A stretch of DNA of 64,000 nucleotides from JANSXG01 sp024743075. Lineage in GTDB: Bacteria > Planctomycetota > Phycisphaerae > Phycisphaerales > UBA1924. Under the pieces are notes generated by a model. It had not been told where the DNA came from. It saw only the letters and a list, made by a program, of their open reading frames with translations, and made no database searches. Positions within the stretch are counted from its first letter, which is position 1. Every line of letters starts with the position of its first letter. Where the stretch lies: NCBI GenBank assembly GCA_042140185.1, contig CP159477.1, positions 124,001 through 188,000 of the forward strand, in the 5' to 3' direction. The position numbers were made by a program, and so were the translations under genes. Of the stretch, positions 32,797-42,362 are shown piece by piece.

Positions 32797-33426
32797 TCAG
32801 TCGCGTTCGTTGAGGCGGATTTCGATCCGGGACAGCGTGTCGCGGATCTCGGCGAGCACTGCCAGAGATTCCGATGCGGAGCCGCCGCTCGCGCTCGATT
32901 CAGCGTTCGCCGCCGGCGCGGGGGCCGGTCGATCGCTCACATCCTGCGAACCCACCACCCGATCACGCTGGGTCAGCACGGCCTCGCGGAACTCGCGAGA
33001 GTCCCGGATGCCGACCATCGACACCAGCGCCCCGCCCGCAGAACCGGCGTTGCCGGCGGTCTCGACGCTCATCGACTCGAGATCGAGGTAACGCATGAGC
33101 GGGCCCTGGTTCATCTGCATGTCGGTGATCTTGTCGAGCGGGATCGCCTTCTCGGTACGGAACAGCAGACCCTTGCCGATCTTGAGTTTTCGGGCGGTCA
33201 GGACGCAGGAGAGCTTCTCGAAGTACATCGTGTAGTACCACTGGGAAAGCGCCCAGACGCCCGCCGGGACTAAGAGCAGAATGAGTGAGAAGCCGATCGT
33301 CGGGATCGCGAGCGCCAGCGCCAATATCACGAACAGCACCGCCGACCCGATGGTGGCGCTGAGCACGTGGTACTTGATTGCCTCGGGCGTGAACTCCGCT
33401 TCTCGCAGGATACGTTCTTCGTACAC
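32797..33426 (-). CDS. Membrane protein with bacterial PH (bPH2/DUF304) domain
   Basis: The 209-residue protein has two helices (about residues 22-60, VLSATIGSAVLFVILALALA and IPTIGFSLILLLVPAGVWAL) followed by a bPH2 domain with its landmark WYYTMYFEKLSCVLTARKLK and LDKITDMQMNQGPLMRYLDL. The C-terminal third is Ala/Ser-rich and disordered, ending in a coiled coil (LAVLAEIRDTLSRIEIRLNE). It lies 29 bases after the mutS stop on the same strand and may be co-transcribed with mutS. The role is unknown. Confidence 0.8.
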   Translation of the reverse strand: MYEERILREAEFTPEAIKYHVLSATIGSAVLFVILALALAIPTIGFSLILLLVPAGVWALSQWYYTMYFEKLSCVLTARKLKIGKGLLFRTEKAIPLDKITDMQMNQGPLMRYLDLESMSVETAGNAGSAGGALVSMVGIRDSREFREAVLTQRDRVVGSQDVSDRPAPAPAANAESSASGGSASESLAVLAEIRDTLSRIEIRLNERD

Positions 33427-33455
33427 GGCTCGGTCCTTTCGGTGGGGCTTCTCGC

Positions 33456-36215
33456 CTATTCGTTCCGAGTTTCGGCCGCGAATTTTCGCAGGGCTTCGAA
33501 CGCCTCGATCGGGCTCATGCGGTCGAGGTCGAGGTTCTTGATCTCCTCGATCACTGGGTGCGGAACGTACTCGGTGAACAGCCCGAACTGGCCCGACGGG
33601 TCCGATCGCTGCTGGCGGGATGCGGGCGGTCCGGAGGACACGGCGGTCTCACCGATCGAGTCGTGACTCACGCTCAGCGAGGCGAGCAGGTCGGTTGCTC
33701 GGTCGATGACCGGGGCCGGCAGACCGGCGAGCCGACCGACGTGCACACCAAAGGACCGGTTCGTGGCACCCGGGAGGATCCGGTGCAGGAAGACGATCTC
33801 GTCGCCCCATTCGCGCACGGACACGTGGAAGTTCGCGACCCGACCGGGCAGGCGGTCGGCGAGGTCGGTGAGCTCGTGATAGTGGGTGGCGAACAGCGTG
33901 CGCGGCGGGGTCTCGCTCGACGCGAGGTACTCGGTAATCGCCCACGCGAGCGAGAGGCCGTCGAGCGTGGACGTGCCGCGACCGATCTCGTCGAGGATGA
34001 TGAGCGAGCGGGGGGTCGCGTTGTTGAGGATGTTGGCGGTCTCGGTCATCTCGACCATGAAGGTGGACTGGCCCCGGTGCAGGGCGTCGTCGGCGCCGAT
34101 GCGCGTGAAGATGCGGTCGGTCAGGCCGACGGTTGCGGATTCGGCCGGGACAAAGCTGCCGGTGTGCGCGAGGAGCGTGATGAGGGCAACCTGGCGGATG
34201 TAGGTGCTCTTGCCGGCCATGTTGGGTCCCGTGATCAGCGCGAGGCACGGGGCGGTCTCCTCGCTGTCAGTCGCTTCTGCCTTCCCTAGCGCCGTGTCGT
34301 TGGGCACGAAGCCGTCTCCGGCGATCTCGTCGAGGACTGGGTGGCGTCCCTGCACGATGTGCAGCGCCGGCTCACTGACGATGGTCGGGCGGACCCAGGA
34401 TCGCGCGGCGGCCCGGTCGGCGAAGCACAGCAGGACGTCAAGCTCCGCGACGACCCCCGCGAACACGCCGATCTCCCGCGCCAGCGCGACGACCCGATCG
34501 CAGATCTCGTGGAACAGATCGAGCTCGCGCGCGACCGCTTTCTCGCCCGCTCCGAGCACCTCATCCTCGAACTGTTTGAGTTCGGGCGTGATGTAGCGCT
34601 CGGCGTTCTTGAGTGTCTGCTTGCGGGTGAAGATGTCCGGGTGCGCTTGGCCTGCCCGGCGGGCAGCTCGATGTAGTAGCCGAAGACCTTGTTGTAGCCG
34701 ACTTTCAGCGAGGGCAGATCGTATTCGTCGATAAGGCTTTTCTGGTATTCGGCGAGGAATGTGTTGGCCTTCGCACGAACGGTGCGGGCGCGGTCGAGGA
34801 CCTCGTCCACGCCGTCGCGAAACAGGCCGCCGTCGCGCAGGTGGGCGGGCGGATCGTCGACGCAGCGGGACGCGATGTCCTCACCGATCGGTTCGAGCTG
34901 TTCGCGCAGCGACTCGATTTCCTCGAGCGCCGGGGCGAACGCCGGTGCTCCCGACAGCGTCTCGCTGATCGGCTGCAGTTTCCCGAGCGACCGGCCGAGC
35001 GCGACGAGATCGCGCGGCGTTGCACGGCTGAGACCGACCCGAGCCGCGATCCGTGCGACATCCTGCAGGCCCGTGAGGGCGTCGCGCAGTTCGCTCGCCA
35101 GTTTGCGATCCTCGACGAGCGTGGACACGCAGCGCTGCCGGGCCTCGATGCGGGCCCGGTCGCACAGCGGTGAGCACAGCCACTCGCGCAGCAGGCGCTT
35201 GCCCATGGCGCTGCGCGGACCGGTCCGCCCGAGGAACACACCCAGCAGGGAACCGTCGGTTCGCCCGCCCCGAACAGTCGATTCGATCTCGAGCGATCGC
35301 AGCGACGCGGCGTCGATGCGCAGATGGTCCGTTCGCTGCTCGCGGATCGGTGCGCTCAGGTGCGCGAGCGACTTGCGCTGCATGGCGATGGCGGTCGGCG
35401 TCGCCCCGGCGACGGGCTTGCCCGGCTCGTCGTCATCGGGCATGGCTTGTGTCTCGCGCAGGTAGCGCAGGACCGCGCCGATCGCGCCGACGGCCTCGTC
35501 GTCATCGGCGAGCCCGAACCCGGCGAGCGAGGCGACCTGGTAGTGGCCCCGGATCGCTTCGAGGGCCTCTTCGCGCCGGAAGTGCCAGCCCGGCCGTGGG
35601 GTCGCGGGCACGCCGAGCGCGTCGATGAGGCGCTGGCCGCGCTCGGGGATCTCGCCGTCGGCGGTCGAGGCGACGAGCAGTTCGCTCACGCCTCGTCGGG
35701 CGAGTTCGTCCACGGCGTCGCGCGCAGCAGCCGTCGACGACGAAACGTCCGGTCGAGAGTTCGACGGTCGCGATGGCGACGCCTTCGTTGGGATCGTTGC
35801 CCACGCCGAGGAATGCGACGCACGCGAGGTGGTTGGCTCTGGAGCCGTCGAGGTGTTCGTCGTCGACCAGCGTGCCTGGGGTGAGCACTCGTGTGACGGC
35901 CCGCTCGACCACGCCCTTGGCCTCGCGCGGGTCCTGGATCTGATCGCACATGGCGACGCGGTACCCCTGCTCGATCATCCGGCGCAGGTACGACTCGACC
36001 GAGTGGTGGGGCACGCCGGCCATCGGCTGACCCGGGGACCGCTCCGTCAGGGTGATGCCGAGTGCCTTGGAGCAGGTGACGGCGTCCTCGCCGAACATCT
36101 CGTAGAAATCGCCCATACGAAAGAAGAGGATGCAGTCCGGGTAGCGTTTCTTGAACGCCTCAAACTGGCGCATGGCCGGGGTAAGCTTCTTCTCTTTCGG
36201 GGTCGTGGTCGGCAT
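33456..36215 (-). CDS. mutS: DNA mismatch repair protein MutS, two frame breaks
   Basis: MutS recognises mismatches and starts repair. ATG 36215 opens MPTTTPKEKKLTPAMRQFEA. The mismatch-contact Phe-X-Glu motif is in FFRMGDFYEMFGEDA. A first break near 35737 follows TGRFVVDG; removing one base (or adding two) links to STAAARDAVDELARRGVSEL. The second break, near 34642, follows YYIELPAGQAKR; adding one base restores PDIFTRKQTLKNAERYITPE. The ATPase carries LITGPNMAGKSTYIRQVALI (Walker A), SLIILDEIGRGTSTLDGLSL (Walker B/signature) and LFATHYHELTDL. The restored length is about 919 residues. The breaks are probably sequence errors: each side is well conserved. Confidence 0.92.
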
Positions 36216-36258
36216 GGCGAGGGGCGAGTGTACCGCCGGTGGCGGGTTGGTCGAAGTC

Positions 36259-36295
36259 CAAAAACGACACGCGGCCCGGCGTTGTGCCGGGCCGC
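36259..36295 (-). terminator. Intrinsic terminator downstream of tRNA-Ala
   Basis: On the minus strand a perfect 10-bp stem GCGGCCCGGC / GCCGGGCCGC is followed by GTGTCGTTTTTGG. The stem begins about 9 bases after the tRNA 3' end. Confidence 0.88.
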
Positions 36296-36303
36296 GAGGC
36301 CAG

Positions 36304-36376
36304 TGGAGCGGATGAGGGTCGAACTCACAACCTCCTCGATGCGACCGAGGCGCTCTCCCAATTGAGCTACCGCCCC
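36304..36376 (-). tRNA. tRNA-Ala (anticodon CGC)
   Basis: A 73-base cloverleaf: acceptor GGGGCGG / CCGCTCC with the G3-U70 pair that identifies alanine tRNA, D-stem GCTC / GAGC, anticodon stem CCTCG / CGAGG with loop GTCGCAT (anticodon CGC), T-stem GTGAG / CTCAT with loop TTCGACC, and discriminator A. The CCA end is not encoded. The gene lies just upstream of mutS on the same strand, but a strong terminator separates the two. Confidence 0.95.
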
Positions 36377-36459
36377 AGATGCCCGGAAAACCGGGATTTG
36401 GACGAGCATTGTAGCAATCGACGCGGATTGTGTGCGAACTTTGAGAGAAAACGAGCCGA

Positions 36460-36485
36460 GTTATTGAGAATGCGGTATCATTAAC
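36460..36485. promoter_or_regulatory. Imperfect 26-bp palindrome, candidate Zur/Fur-type operator
   Basis: The half-sites GTTATTGAGA and TATCATTAAC (reverse complement GTTAATGATA) match at 8 of 10 positions around a 6-base centre. The site sits 26 bases before the start of the metal-binding lipoprotein gene, in an AT-rich patch, where a metalloregulator of the Fur family would be expected. It contains TGAGAAT-N6-TCA, also found at 23272-23287. Assignment to a Fur-family regulator is inference. Confidence 0.45.
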
Positions 36486-36511
36486 CGTCGAGCCTCGCTC
36501 CGGAGAATTCT

Positions 36512-37468
36512 GTGGTGCCACTCTCATTCAGACTTGTTGCGATGGTCCTTTGCGGTGCGTTCGTTCCCCTGCTCTGCGCGTGCGCCGACGAGGCATCGCG
36601 TGCGCGACCCGAAGGCCCGACACGGATCGTGGTTTCGATCCCGCCGATCGCCTGGGCGGTCAAGCAACTCGCCCCCGAAGACGCGAAGGTGACCGTTCTG
36701 CTGGCGCAAGGGCAGTCCGAGCACGGCGCGAGCCTGACGGCCGCCGATACCACCGCGCTGCGCAACGCCGATCACGTATTCCTGGTCGGCTGGGGCCTCG
36801 AGGCGAGCGCCGAGCGGGTCCTGCGTCGTCCTGCGTCTTGGCAGAGCGTTCATCGCCTGTCACGCGTCGTGGAGACGAGCGGAATCGATCTCGTCTCCCA
36901 CACGGTGCCCTGCGACGACCCGTCGCACAACCACATCCAGCACTACGCGACAGATCCGCACGCGTGGCTCGATCCGATTGCGATGGTCGAGTGGGTGCGT
37001 GCCGTGGGGGCAGCGCTCGGTGCGAGCGAGGATCGGATCGAGGCGCTCGTTTCGGAGTGTCGCTCGATCGACGACGAGTATGCCGCGGCCCTTTCGGTGG
37101 TGGATCAGCGTCGGATCGTGACGCACCACAACGCGTACGGTTGGATCGCGAGCCGCTACGAACTCGAGGTTGCCGCGGTGATCCGGCCCAACGAACTCCT
37201 CGAGACGACCCCCGGCGAACTGAACGAGGCCGTCGAAGCGGTGCGAGCGCACGGGATCGACGCGGTGTTCATCGAGCCCCAGTTCTCCGGGCGGGCGGCG
37301 AATCGCTTGCGAGAACTGACCAGCGTGCGACTGCTCACACTCGATCCGCTCGGGAGCGGTGATTGGCCGGCGACGATGCGCTCCAACCTCGGTTCGCTCG
37401 TCGAAGGCCTGTCCGGGGACGCGGTGGATCCGGAGGGGCCCGAAGAGCCGGTACCATCTTCGACGTGA
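36512..37468 (+). CDS. znuA: Zinc/manganese ABC transporter substrate-binding lipoprotein
   Basis: This cluster A-I solute-binding protein captures Zn2+ or Mn2+ outside the cytoplasmic membrane. The start is GTG 36512. The N-terminal hydrophobic stretch ends in LLCAC, a lipobox-like site with Cys24. Candidate metal ligands are His in SEHGASLTA, DPHAWLDPIAM, TSEC/SIDDEYAAA, His in VTHHNAYGWIASRY and Glu/Asp in AVFIEPQFSGRAANRL, in the usual order. A short His-containing segment (DPSHNHIQHYA) lies in the position of the metal-loading loop. The 318-residue length is typical. Its stop overlaps the GTG start of the ATPase gene. Zinc versus manganese is not decided by sequence. Confidence 0.85.
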   Translation: MVPLSFRLVAMVLCGAFVPLLCACADEASRARPEGPTRIVVSIPPIAWAVKQLAPEDAKVTVLLAQGQSEHGASLTAADTTALRNADHVFLVGWGLEASAERVLRRPASWQSVHRLSRVVETSGIDLVSHTVPCDDPSHNHIQHYATDPHAWLDPIAMVEWVRAVGAALGASEDRIEALVSECRSIDDEYAAALSVVDQRRIVTHHNAYGWIASRYELEVAAVIRPNELLETTPGELNEAVEAVRAHGIDAVFIEPQFSGRAANRLRELTSVRLLTLDPLGSGDWPATMRSNLGSLVEGLSGDAVDPEGPEEPVPSST

Positions 37469-38375
37469 GCCCTTCCCCGGAAACGGAATCATCGCCGGCG
37501 ATCGTCTTCGACCGCATCGGGTACGCCTATCCGGGCCACCAGCCCGCGGTCGAAGGAATCTCCTTGCGCGTCCAGGCCGGTGAGCGCCTCGCGATCATCG
37601 GTCCGAACGGTGGGGGCAAGTCGACGCTGCTCAAACTGCTGCTCGGTGAACTCACACCGCGCTCGGGTTCGATCCGGGTCTTCGGCGTCACACCCGGCGA
37701 GGCCCGTTCGCAGCGGGTCATCGGCTACGTGCCGCAGCGCAGCGAAGCGGAGCGATCGTTCCCGGTGAGCGTCCGTCAGGCCGTGTCGATGGGCGCGACC
37801 GTTGGGCTGTCGCCATGGCATCGGACGCCACGAGCGATCATCGAATCGGTTGACCAGAGCATCGAGCGTGTCGGCCTGTCGGCGATCGCTGAACGCCCGG
37901 TGGGGCGCTGAGCGGTGGCCAGTTCCAGCGGGTGCTGCTGGCGAGAGCGCTGGCGGTGAAACCGCGGGTTCTGGTTCTCGACGAGCCCACGGTGGGCATC
38001 GATGCCGCCGGCCAGGAACAGCTGGCACAGGTACTGGACCGACTGCACGCCGACGGCGAGCTCACGATGCTGATCGTCAGCCACGATGTCCGAGCGATCG
38101 CCGGGCCCCAGCGCGGCGGACCCGACGCGAAGCCGTTCTGCGACCGCGTAGCGTGCCTCCGTCGCACGCTGCACTTTCACGACTCGCCGGAGGGGATCAC
38201 GCCGCAGGTCCTTGCTCATGTCTTCGAGCACGATCTCTCGGCTGTGTTCGGTCAGGTGCACGTGGAGGCGCACACCGCCGAGGACTGCAGCGACCCGGCC
38301 CACGCGTCCGGACACACGCACGATCACCACGGCGCGTGCACGGATGAGCACCACGATCGGCCGGGGGGCGCATGA
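37465..38375 (+). CDS. znuC: Metal ABC transporter ATPase with His-rich tail, frame broken near 37903
   Basis: GTG 37465 overlaps the upstream stop by two bases. The ATPase motifs are AIIGPNGGGKSTLLKLLLGE (Walker A), YVPQRSEAERSFPVSV (Q-loop), and after the break LSGGQFQRVLLARAL (signature), LVLDEPTVGIDAAG (Walker B) and IVSHDVRAIA (H-loop). A one-base loss in the GGGG run at 37902-37905 ends the first frame; restoring it gives RPVGALSGGQFQRVLL. The restored length is 303 residues. The last 40 residues are His/Asp-rich (HASGHTHDHHGACTDEHHDR), suggesting metal sensing or storage on the cytoplasmic side; such tails are more usual on the binding protein or an exporter. Confidence 0.85.
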
Positions 38376-39235
38376 GAACGCTGGAGTACCTCTTCGGTCC
38401 TGGCGCGACGATGCAGCCAGCAGCGCTGGCGGCAGTCGCCGTCGCGCTGCTCTGCGGGCTGCTGTCGCCGGTGGTGGTCCTCAAGCGGATGGCGTTCATC
38501 GGGCAGGGCGTATCCCATGCGGCCTTCGGGGGTATCGGTCTAGCGGCGGTGCTCGGTCTGTTTTCCGTGGGGGCGGCCGGTTCGGGCACGCCTCTGGGCG
38601 CGATGGGGGTCGTCGGAGCCTTCTGCATCGGTTCGGCCCTGGTCATCGGCTTCCTGAGTTCGAAGAGCGGCGTGAGCGAAGACACGGCGATCGGTGTCCT
38701 GCTCGTTGCCTCGATGGCGCTCGGATTTCTCCTGCTACAGGTTCACCGGTCCCGGCCCGGCGGTTCGGCGATCAGCGTGGAGAGCGTGCTGTTCGGCGAT
38801 GTGGCGACCACGGGGGTGACGCAGGCCGTCGTTGCCTGGGCGGTTCTGCTCGCGAGCGCGGTCGCACTGTTTATCGCCCGTCGCCCGCTCCTGTTCTGGG
38901 CGTTCGACGAGCCGATGGCCGAGTCGTTGGGCGTTCGCACGGGGGCGGTGCGTGCGATGCTCATGGTCGTGCTCGCGATCGCCATCGTGGTCACGATGCA
39001 GCTCGCCGGCGTCATCCTGGCCACGGCGATGCTGGTTCTGCCGGGAGCCGCAGCGCTGCAGTTGTCGCGTCGCCTCTCGCGCGTGATCGTTCTGTCGGTG
39101 ATTCTGGGGCTCGCGGGGGCCGCGATCGGTCTGGTGATCAGTTTCGAGACCGACTGGCAACCGGGGCCGAACATCGCGATGGTGTACATCGCGGTGTTCA
39201 TCGCGGCCCGGCTGTACCGATCCATCCGGCATTGA
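38372..39235 (+). CDS. znuB: Metal ABC transporter permease (ABC-3 family)
   Basis: The 287-residue polytopic protein has about eight hydrophobic segments and the ABC-3 hallmarks SPVVVLKRMAFIGQGVSHAA near the N-terminus and QLAGVILATAMLVLPGAAAL near the C-terminus. It forms the membrane channel of the Zn/Mn importer. Its ATG overlaps the ATPase stop by four bases, so the three-gene operon is tightly coupled. No separate terminator is evident; the next gene starts 135 bases on. Confidence 0.9.
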   Translation: MRTLEYLFGPGATMQPAALAAVAVALLCGLLSPVVVLKRMAFIGQGVSHAAFGGIGLAAVLGLFSVGAAGSGTPLGAMGVVGAFCIGSALVIGFLSSKSGVSEDTAIGVLLVASMALGFLLLQVHRSRPGGSAISVESVLFGDVATTGVTQAVVAWAVLLASAVALFIARRPLLFWAFDEPMAESLGVRTGAVRAMLMVVLAIAIVVTMQLAGVILATAMLVLPGAAALQLSRRLSRVIVLSVILGLAGAAIGLVISFETDWQPGPNIAMVYIAVFIAARLYRSIRH

Positions 39236-39369
39236 GCTGGCCCCGCGACCCCTGAATTCCCGCGCGAGGTTCCGAACAGGATGCCCCTCGTGTCGATAGA
39301 CAGTCTTGGCGCCCGTCGGACGAATCCCCGATGGTCCGATAGTTCTTTCCTGATCACCAGAGAGTAGAT

Positions 39370-41058
39370 GTGACCGAAACGCACGGACGCAGCACCGCCG
39401 GCCAACTGCTGAGCATCATCGCGTCCGGCTGGGCGCGGCTCGGGATCACATTCGTGGCCGGGCTGATCATCACGGCGCTGCTGATCAGCGAGTTCGGCCT
39501 GATCCGCTTCGGGATGTTCATCTTCATTCTCCAGGTCACGGATCTGACGCTGTACGCGTGCTTCTCGGCGCTCTCCCGATCGATGATCCGCGACTTCTCG
39601 GCCTTCAGAGTGCGCGGCGACTCAACGGAGTTTCGACGCGTCTTCTCCTGCGGTGTTGTGATCTCTGTCTCGCTCTTCCTGCTGATTGCCGCAATCGGCT
39701 GGCCGTTCCAGGCCCTCGGCGTATTGATCCTCGACTACGCCCCGGAACTGCACTCGGATCTACGGGCGACGATTCTCGCGACCGCGCTCGGCGCGGCTTT
39801 CTACCTCGGCATCACGCCTTGGCAGGCCATGGTCATCAGCGCGGGGAAGATCCTGCAGCTGAACGCGTTCATGCTGGCCAGCCGGCTCTGCGATCTTGTC
39901 GCGGTGCTCATCGTGATGCAGTGGGGGATCGCCGAAGGGTTCGTGGCGTTCGTCTGGCTTCGCACGCTGCTACGAGTCGGTGTGCTCACCGCGCTCGCCC
40001 TGTACGGACGCTCGCGCAGCCCCGACGCGAGGTTTTCACCGAGATTGGTCAGCGGCAGAGTTATACGCAGCCTCTTCCGCACCGGCGGTTGGGCCATGAG
40101 CATCCCGGTCTCGCAGTACTCGTTCTACGAACTCGACCAACTCCTTCTGAACCTGTTCGTCGGCCCCATTTACAACGCGATCTACGGTGTGAGCAACCAG
40201 GTCCGTGGGTACGCGCGGCTGGCCGGTTCCTCGATCATCCTCGGAACCGACGCACTCGCGTCCGACCTGCACGAGCAGGGACGCATCGACACCGTTCGCA
40301 ACGTGCTCGATGCCACGATCCGCTTCCCGCTCGTGATCACCGGCTGCTGCGCGATCCTGCTCGGTGTGTTCGCTGAACCTGTGCTCACCGTATGGCTCGC
40401 CGATTCCATCGCCGAGGGCTCCGCACCCGGCGGGCCGTCGCCGTCAGAACTCATCGAGATCATCGCGACCTTCGCCATCGTGACCCTGATCGGAACCGTC
40501 GTAGCCGAGCCCCACTACGCAGCCGCCAGCGTGCTGTACGGCATGGGGCACCTGAGGCGATTCAGCCCGCTCATGTTCGGAGCGGCAATCGCAAAGCCCG
40601 TCATCGCGGCGGGGCTGCTCGCATTCGGGTTCGCGCCGATCAGCGCGATCATTGTCACCGTCGTGATCCAGATCCTGCTCTACGGCGTGTACTTCCCGTG
40701 GCTGATCGCCGATGTCTCCCGTCGGAGCGTCGCGCAGCTGTGGCGGACGGTCTACTTCCGCCCGGTCGCCTCGCTCGCGATCTTCCTGGGCATCGCCCTG
40801 GGCGTGCGCGCTATCGTGAGCATCGATTCCGTCGTGTCGCTGGCGACCGTGCTCGTCGTGACCGGCGCGACCTATGCGCCCCTGGGGTACTTCCTCGCCC
40901 TGAACCCGAATGAACGCGAGCGCCTGCTCGGAATGATCGCCGGACGTCTGGGGCGAGGACGACGGCGCAGCGTGCCCGAGACGGTGGCCGGGCAGCCGAC
41001 GCCGGATCAGTCTCCGGGTATTGCTTCAATGTCGAGCGAGACCAAGACTCCTCGGTGA
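39370..41058 (+). CDS. Polysaccharide/lipid flippase (MATE/Wzx-like)
   Basis: A 562-residue integral membrane protein with 12-14 hydrophobic segments, starting at GTG 39370. The layout follows polysaccharide biosynthesis exporters (Wzx/MVF type), beginning with TAGQLLSIIASGWARLGITF and continuing through repeated helix pairs. Such proteins flip lipid-linked sugars to the outer face of the membrane. The cargo is not determinable. The last 55 residues are cytoplasmic and basic/polar (GRLGRGRRRSVPETVAGQPT). It is convergent with the next gene, and the two overlap by 52 bases. Confidence 0.75.
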   Translation: MTETHGRSTAGQLLSIIASGWARLGITFVAGLIITALLISEFGLIRFGMFIFILQVTDLTLYACFSALSRSMIRDFSAFRVRGDSTEFRRVFSCGVVISVSLFLLIAAIGWPFQALGVLILDYAPELHSDLRATILATALGAAFYLGITPWQAMVISAGKILQLNAFMLASRLCDLVAVLIVMQWGIAEGFVAFVWLRTLLRVGVLTALALYGRSRSPDARFSPRLVSGRVIRSLFRTGGWAMSIPVSQYSFYELDQLLLNLFVGPIYNAIYGVSNQVRGYARLAGSSIILGTDALASDLHEQGRIDTVRNVLDATIRFPLVITGCCAILLGVFAEPVLTVWLADSIAEGSAPGGPSPSELIEIIATFAIVTLIGTVVAEPHYAAASVLYGMGHLRRFSPLMFGAAIAKPVIAAGLLAFGFAPISAIIVTVVIQILLYGVYFPWLIADVSRRSVAQLWRTVYFRPVASLAIFLGIALGVRAIVSIDSVVSLATVLVVTGATYAPLGYFLALNPNERERLLGMIAGRLGRGRRRSVPETVAGQPTPDQSPGIASMSSETKTPR

Positions 41059-42065
41059 TCGCTGCCCGGGACGCGGACGGTCGTCCACGAGCGCACTGAA
41101 ATTCCTTGGGAGACGAACGCCCCGTCGATCGACGATCTCGCGAACCAGGGGAGCGAAGCTGGGTACGTGCCGTCCCAGACCCGAACGGGTTTCGCCCGAC
41201 GCAGGCCGAGGTTCTCGGTGACGAGTCGCGATCGGACGCCGGTCGGAGAACTGTTCAGGTCCCCGGCGACGATCGTCGGTTCAGAACGGGAGTCCATCGG
41301 GCCACCGATGCGTTCGAAGTGTTGAGCCAGCCTGGTGAAAGTGTGCTGGCCGTATCCCCAGGTTGCCCGCGTGCGAGGCGAAGGCGCGTGGACCGCAGCG
41401 AAGCGGATCCGCTCGCCGCCGAGATCGACATAGCCCGCGCGATAGCCCCAGCTGCTGGCCAGACCCGGGGAAGCACCGTTGTCGTTGCTACGCGTCAACG
41501 GGTGCTTGCTCAGGACAATGATCTGGCCCGAGGAGTTCGCGTCAGCGCCGTCGCGGTAGGGGTAGCGTTCGAGCAGCGGCGGGTGTGCCGGCAGTGTCCG
41601 GATGATCTTCCAACTCGATTCGACGATCACGACGAGGTCGGCGTCTGCACCGTCGATCACCGTGAAAATGGCTTCGTCCCGGTCGTTGCGCGAGTGCACG
41701 TTCATCACGAGCACGCTGACTCCGGTTCCCGTGGCCGCCGATCCCGCTGTCGGCGCTCGCTCGACGCCGAGCATCCACGAGAATCCACCCGCGGTGACGA
41801 CCGCGAACGCTGCGCACCAGACCCAGCGCCCGAACGCGGCCTGCCAGATCGAGACGACGCACCCGACCAGGCATACCTGTGCGAGAAGACTGGCCACGAT
41901 GTCGAACCTCCAGTCCAAGTGGATCAACTCGGGCGAGGCCGCGCAGATCGCCAGCGTCGCGAGCAGCACGACCCGCAAAGCGACCGCGCAGATCGTCCAG
42001 ATCAGACGCCACGCCGAGCGGCGCCGATCCTGCGAAACGACTTGTTCGCGGCCGGCATCAGACAT
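41007..42065 (-). CDS. Membrane-anchored endonuclease/exonuclease/phosphatase (EEP) family protein
   Basis: Three hydrophobic helices at residues about 20-100 are followed by an EEP hydrolase domain outside the membrane. The active-site order is VSVLVMNVHSRN (Asn), LVVIVESSWKI (Glu, metal ligand), AAVHAPSPRTRA, TIVAGDLNSSP (Asp-Asn) and VPGSDHRGVLVS (Asp-His). This is the layout of YafD-like envelope EEP proteins. The substrate is unknown: nucleic acid, phosphodiester lipid or sugar phosphate are all possible. The length is 352 residues. Confidence 0.8.
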   Translation of the reverse strand: MSDAGREQVVSQDRRRSAWRLIWTICAVALRVVLLATLAICAASPELIHLDWRFDIVASLLAQVCLVGCVVSIWQAAFGRWVWCAAFAVVTAGGFSWMLGVERAPTAGSAATGTGVSVLVMNVHSRNDRDEAIFTVIDGADADLVVIVESSWKIIRTLPAHPPLLERYPYRDGADANSSGQIIVLSKHPLTRSNDNGASPGLASSWGYRAGYVDLGGERIRFAAVHAPSPRTRATWGYGQHTFTRLAQHFERIGGPMDSRSEPTIVAGDLNSSPTGVRSRLVTENLGLRRAKPVRVWDGTYPASLPWFARSSIDGAFVSQGISVRSWTTVRVPGSDHRGVLVSLDIEAIPGD

Positions 42066-42362
42066 CAGGGGTGTTCTCGCGCCACGGAACGATCATCGGA
42101 GCCCTCTGACCATCTTCTGCGCAAAGAAAGCGGGGCGTTGCCGGTAAGCAGCGCCCCGCTGGAGGAGAGAGAGAGATCTGTGTGTCAACATATGTTTCGT
42201 CTGATTCAAGATATCGTCAGGATTCTTGTTTCAAGTAGAAAAATGAGAATTGCGCGTCAGATGCCACCGCAGTGGGGGATTTTTCAGAGGATCTGCCGCA
42301 AAAACTGCCTGAAGCCCCCCAACTGCTTGCGGTCGTGGCGAGAGAATCCACCAGATCTGTGG
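42066..42362. other. Intergenic region between cysQ and the EEP gene
   Basis: It has no supported gene. The left half contains the cysQ-side terminator; the right half (about 42190-42290) is AT-rich and includes TGAGAAT-N6-TCA at 42244-42259, a weaker form of the element near 36460. It may hold the promoter of the EEP gene. Confidence 0.4.
42122..42160 (-). terminator. Intrinsic terminator of the cysC-cysQ operon
   Basis: On the minus strand AGCGGGGCG / CGCCCCGCT with a 14-base loop is followed by TTCTTTGC. It lies 200 bases after the cysQ stop, so the transcript would have a long tail. Confidence 0.65.

Noticed and set aside
42190..42362. Plus-strand frame in the cysQ-EEP gap that looks like a short peptide (MFRLIQDIVRILVSS).
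   Set aside because: The frame runs on antisense through cysQ, has no ribosome binding site and no homologue that I recognise.
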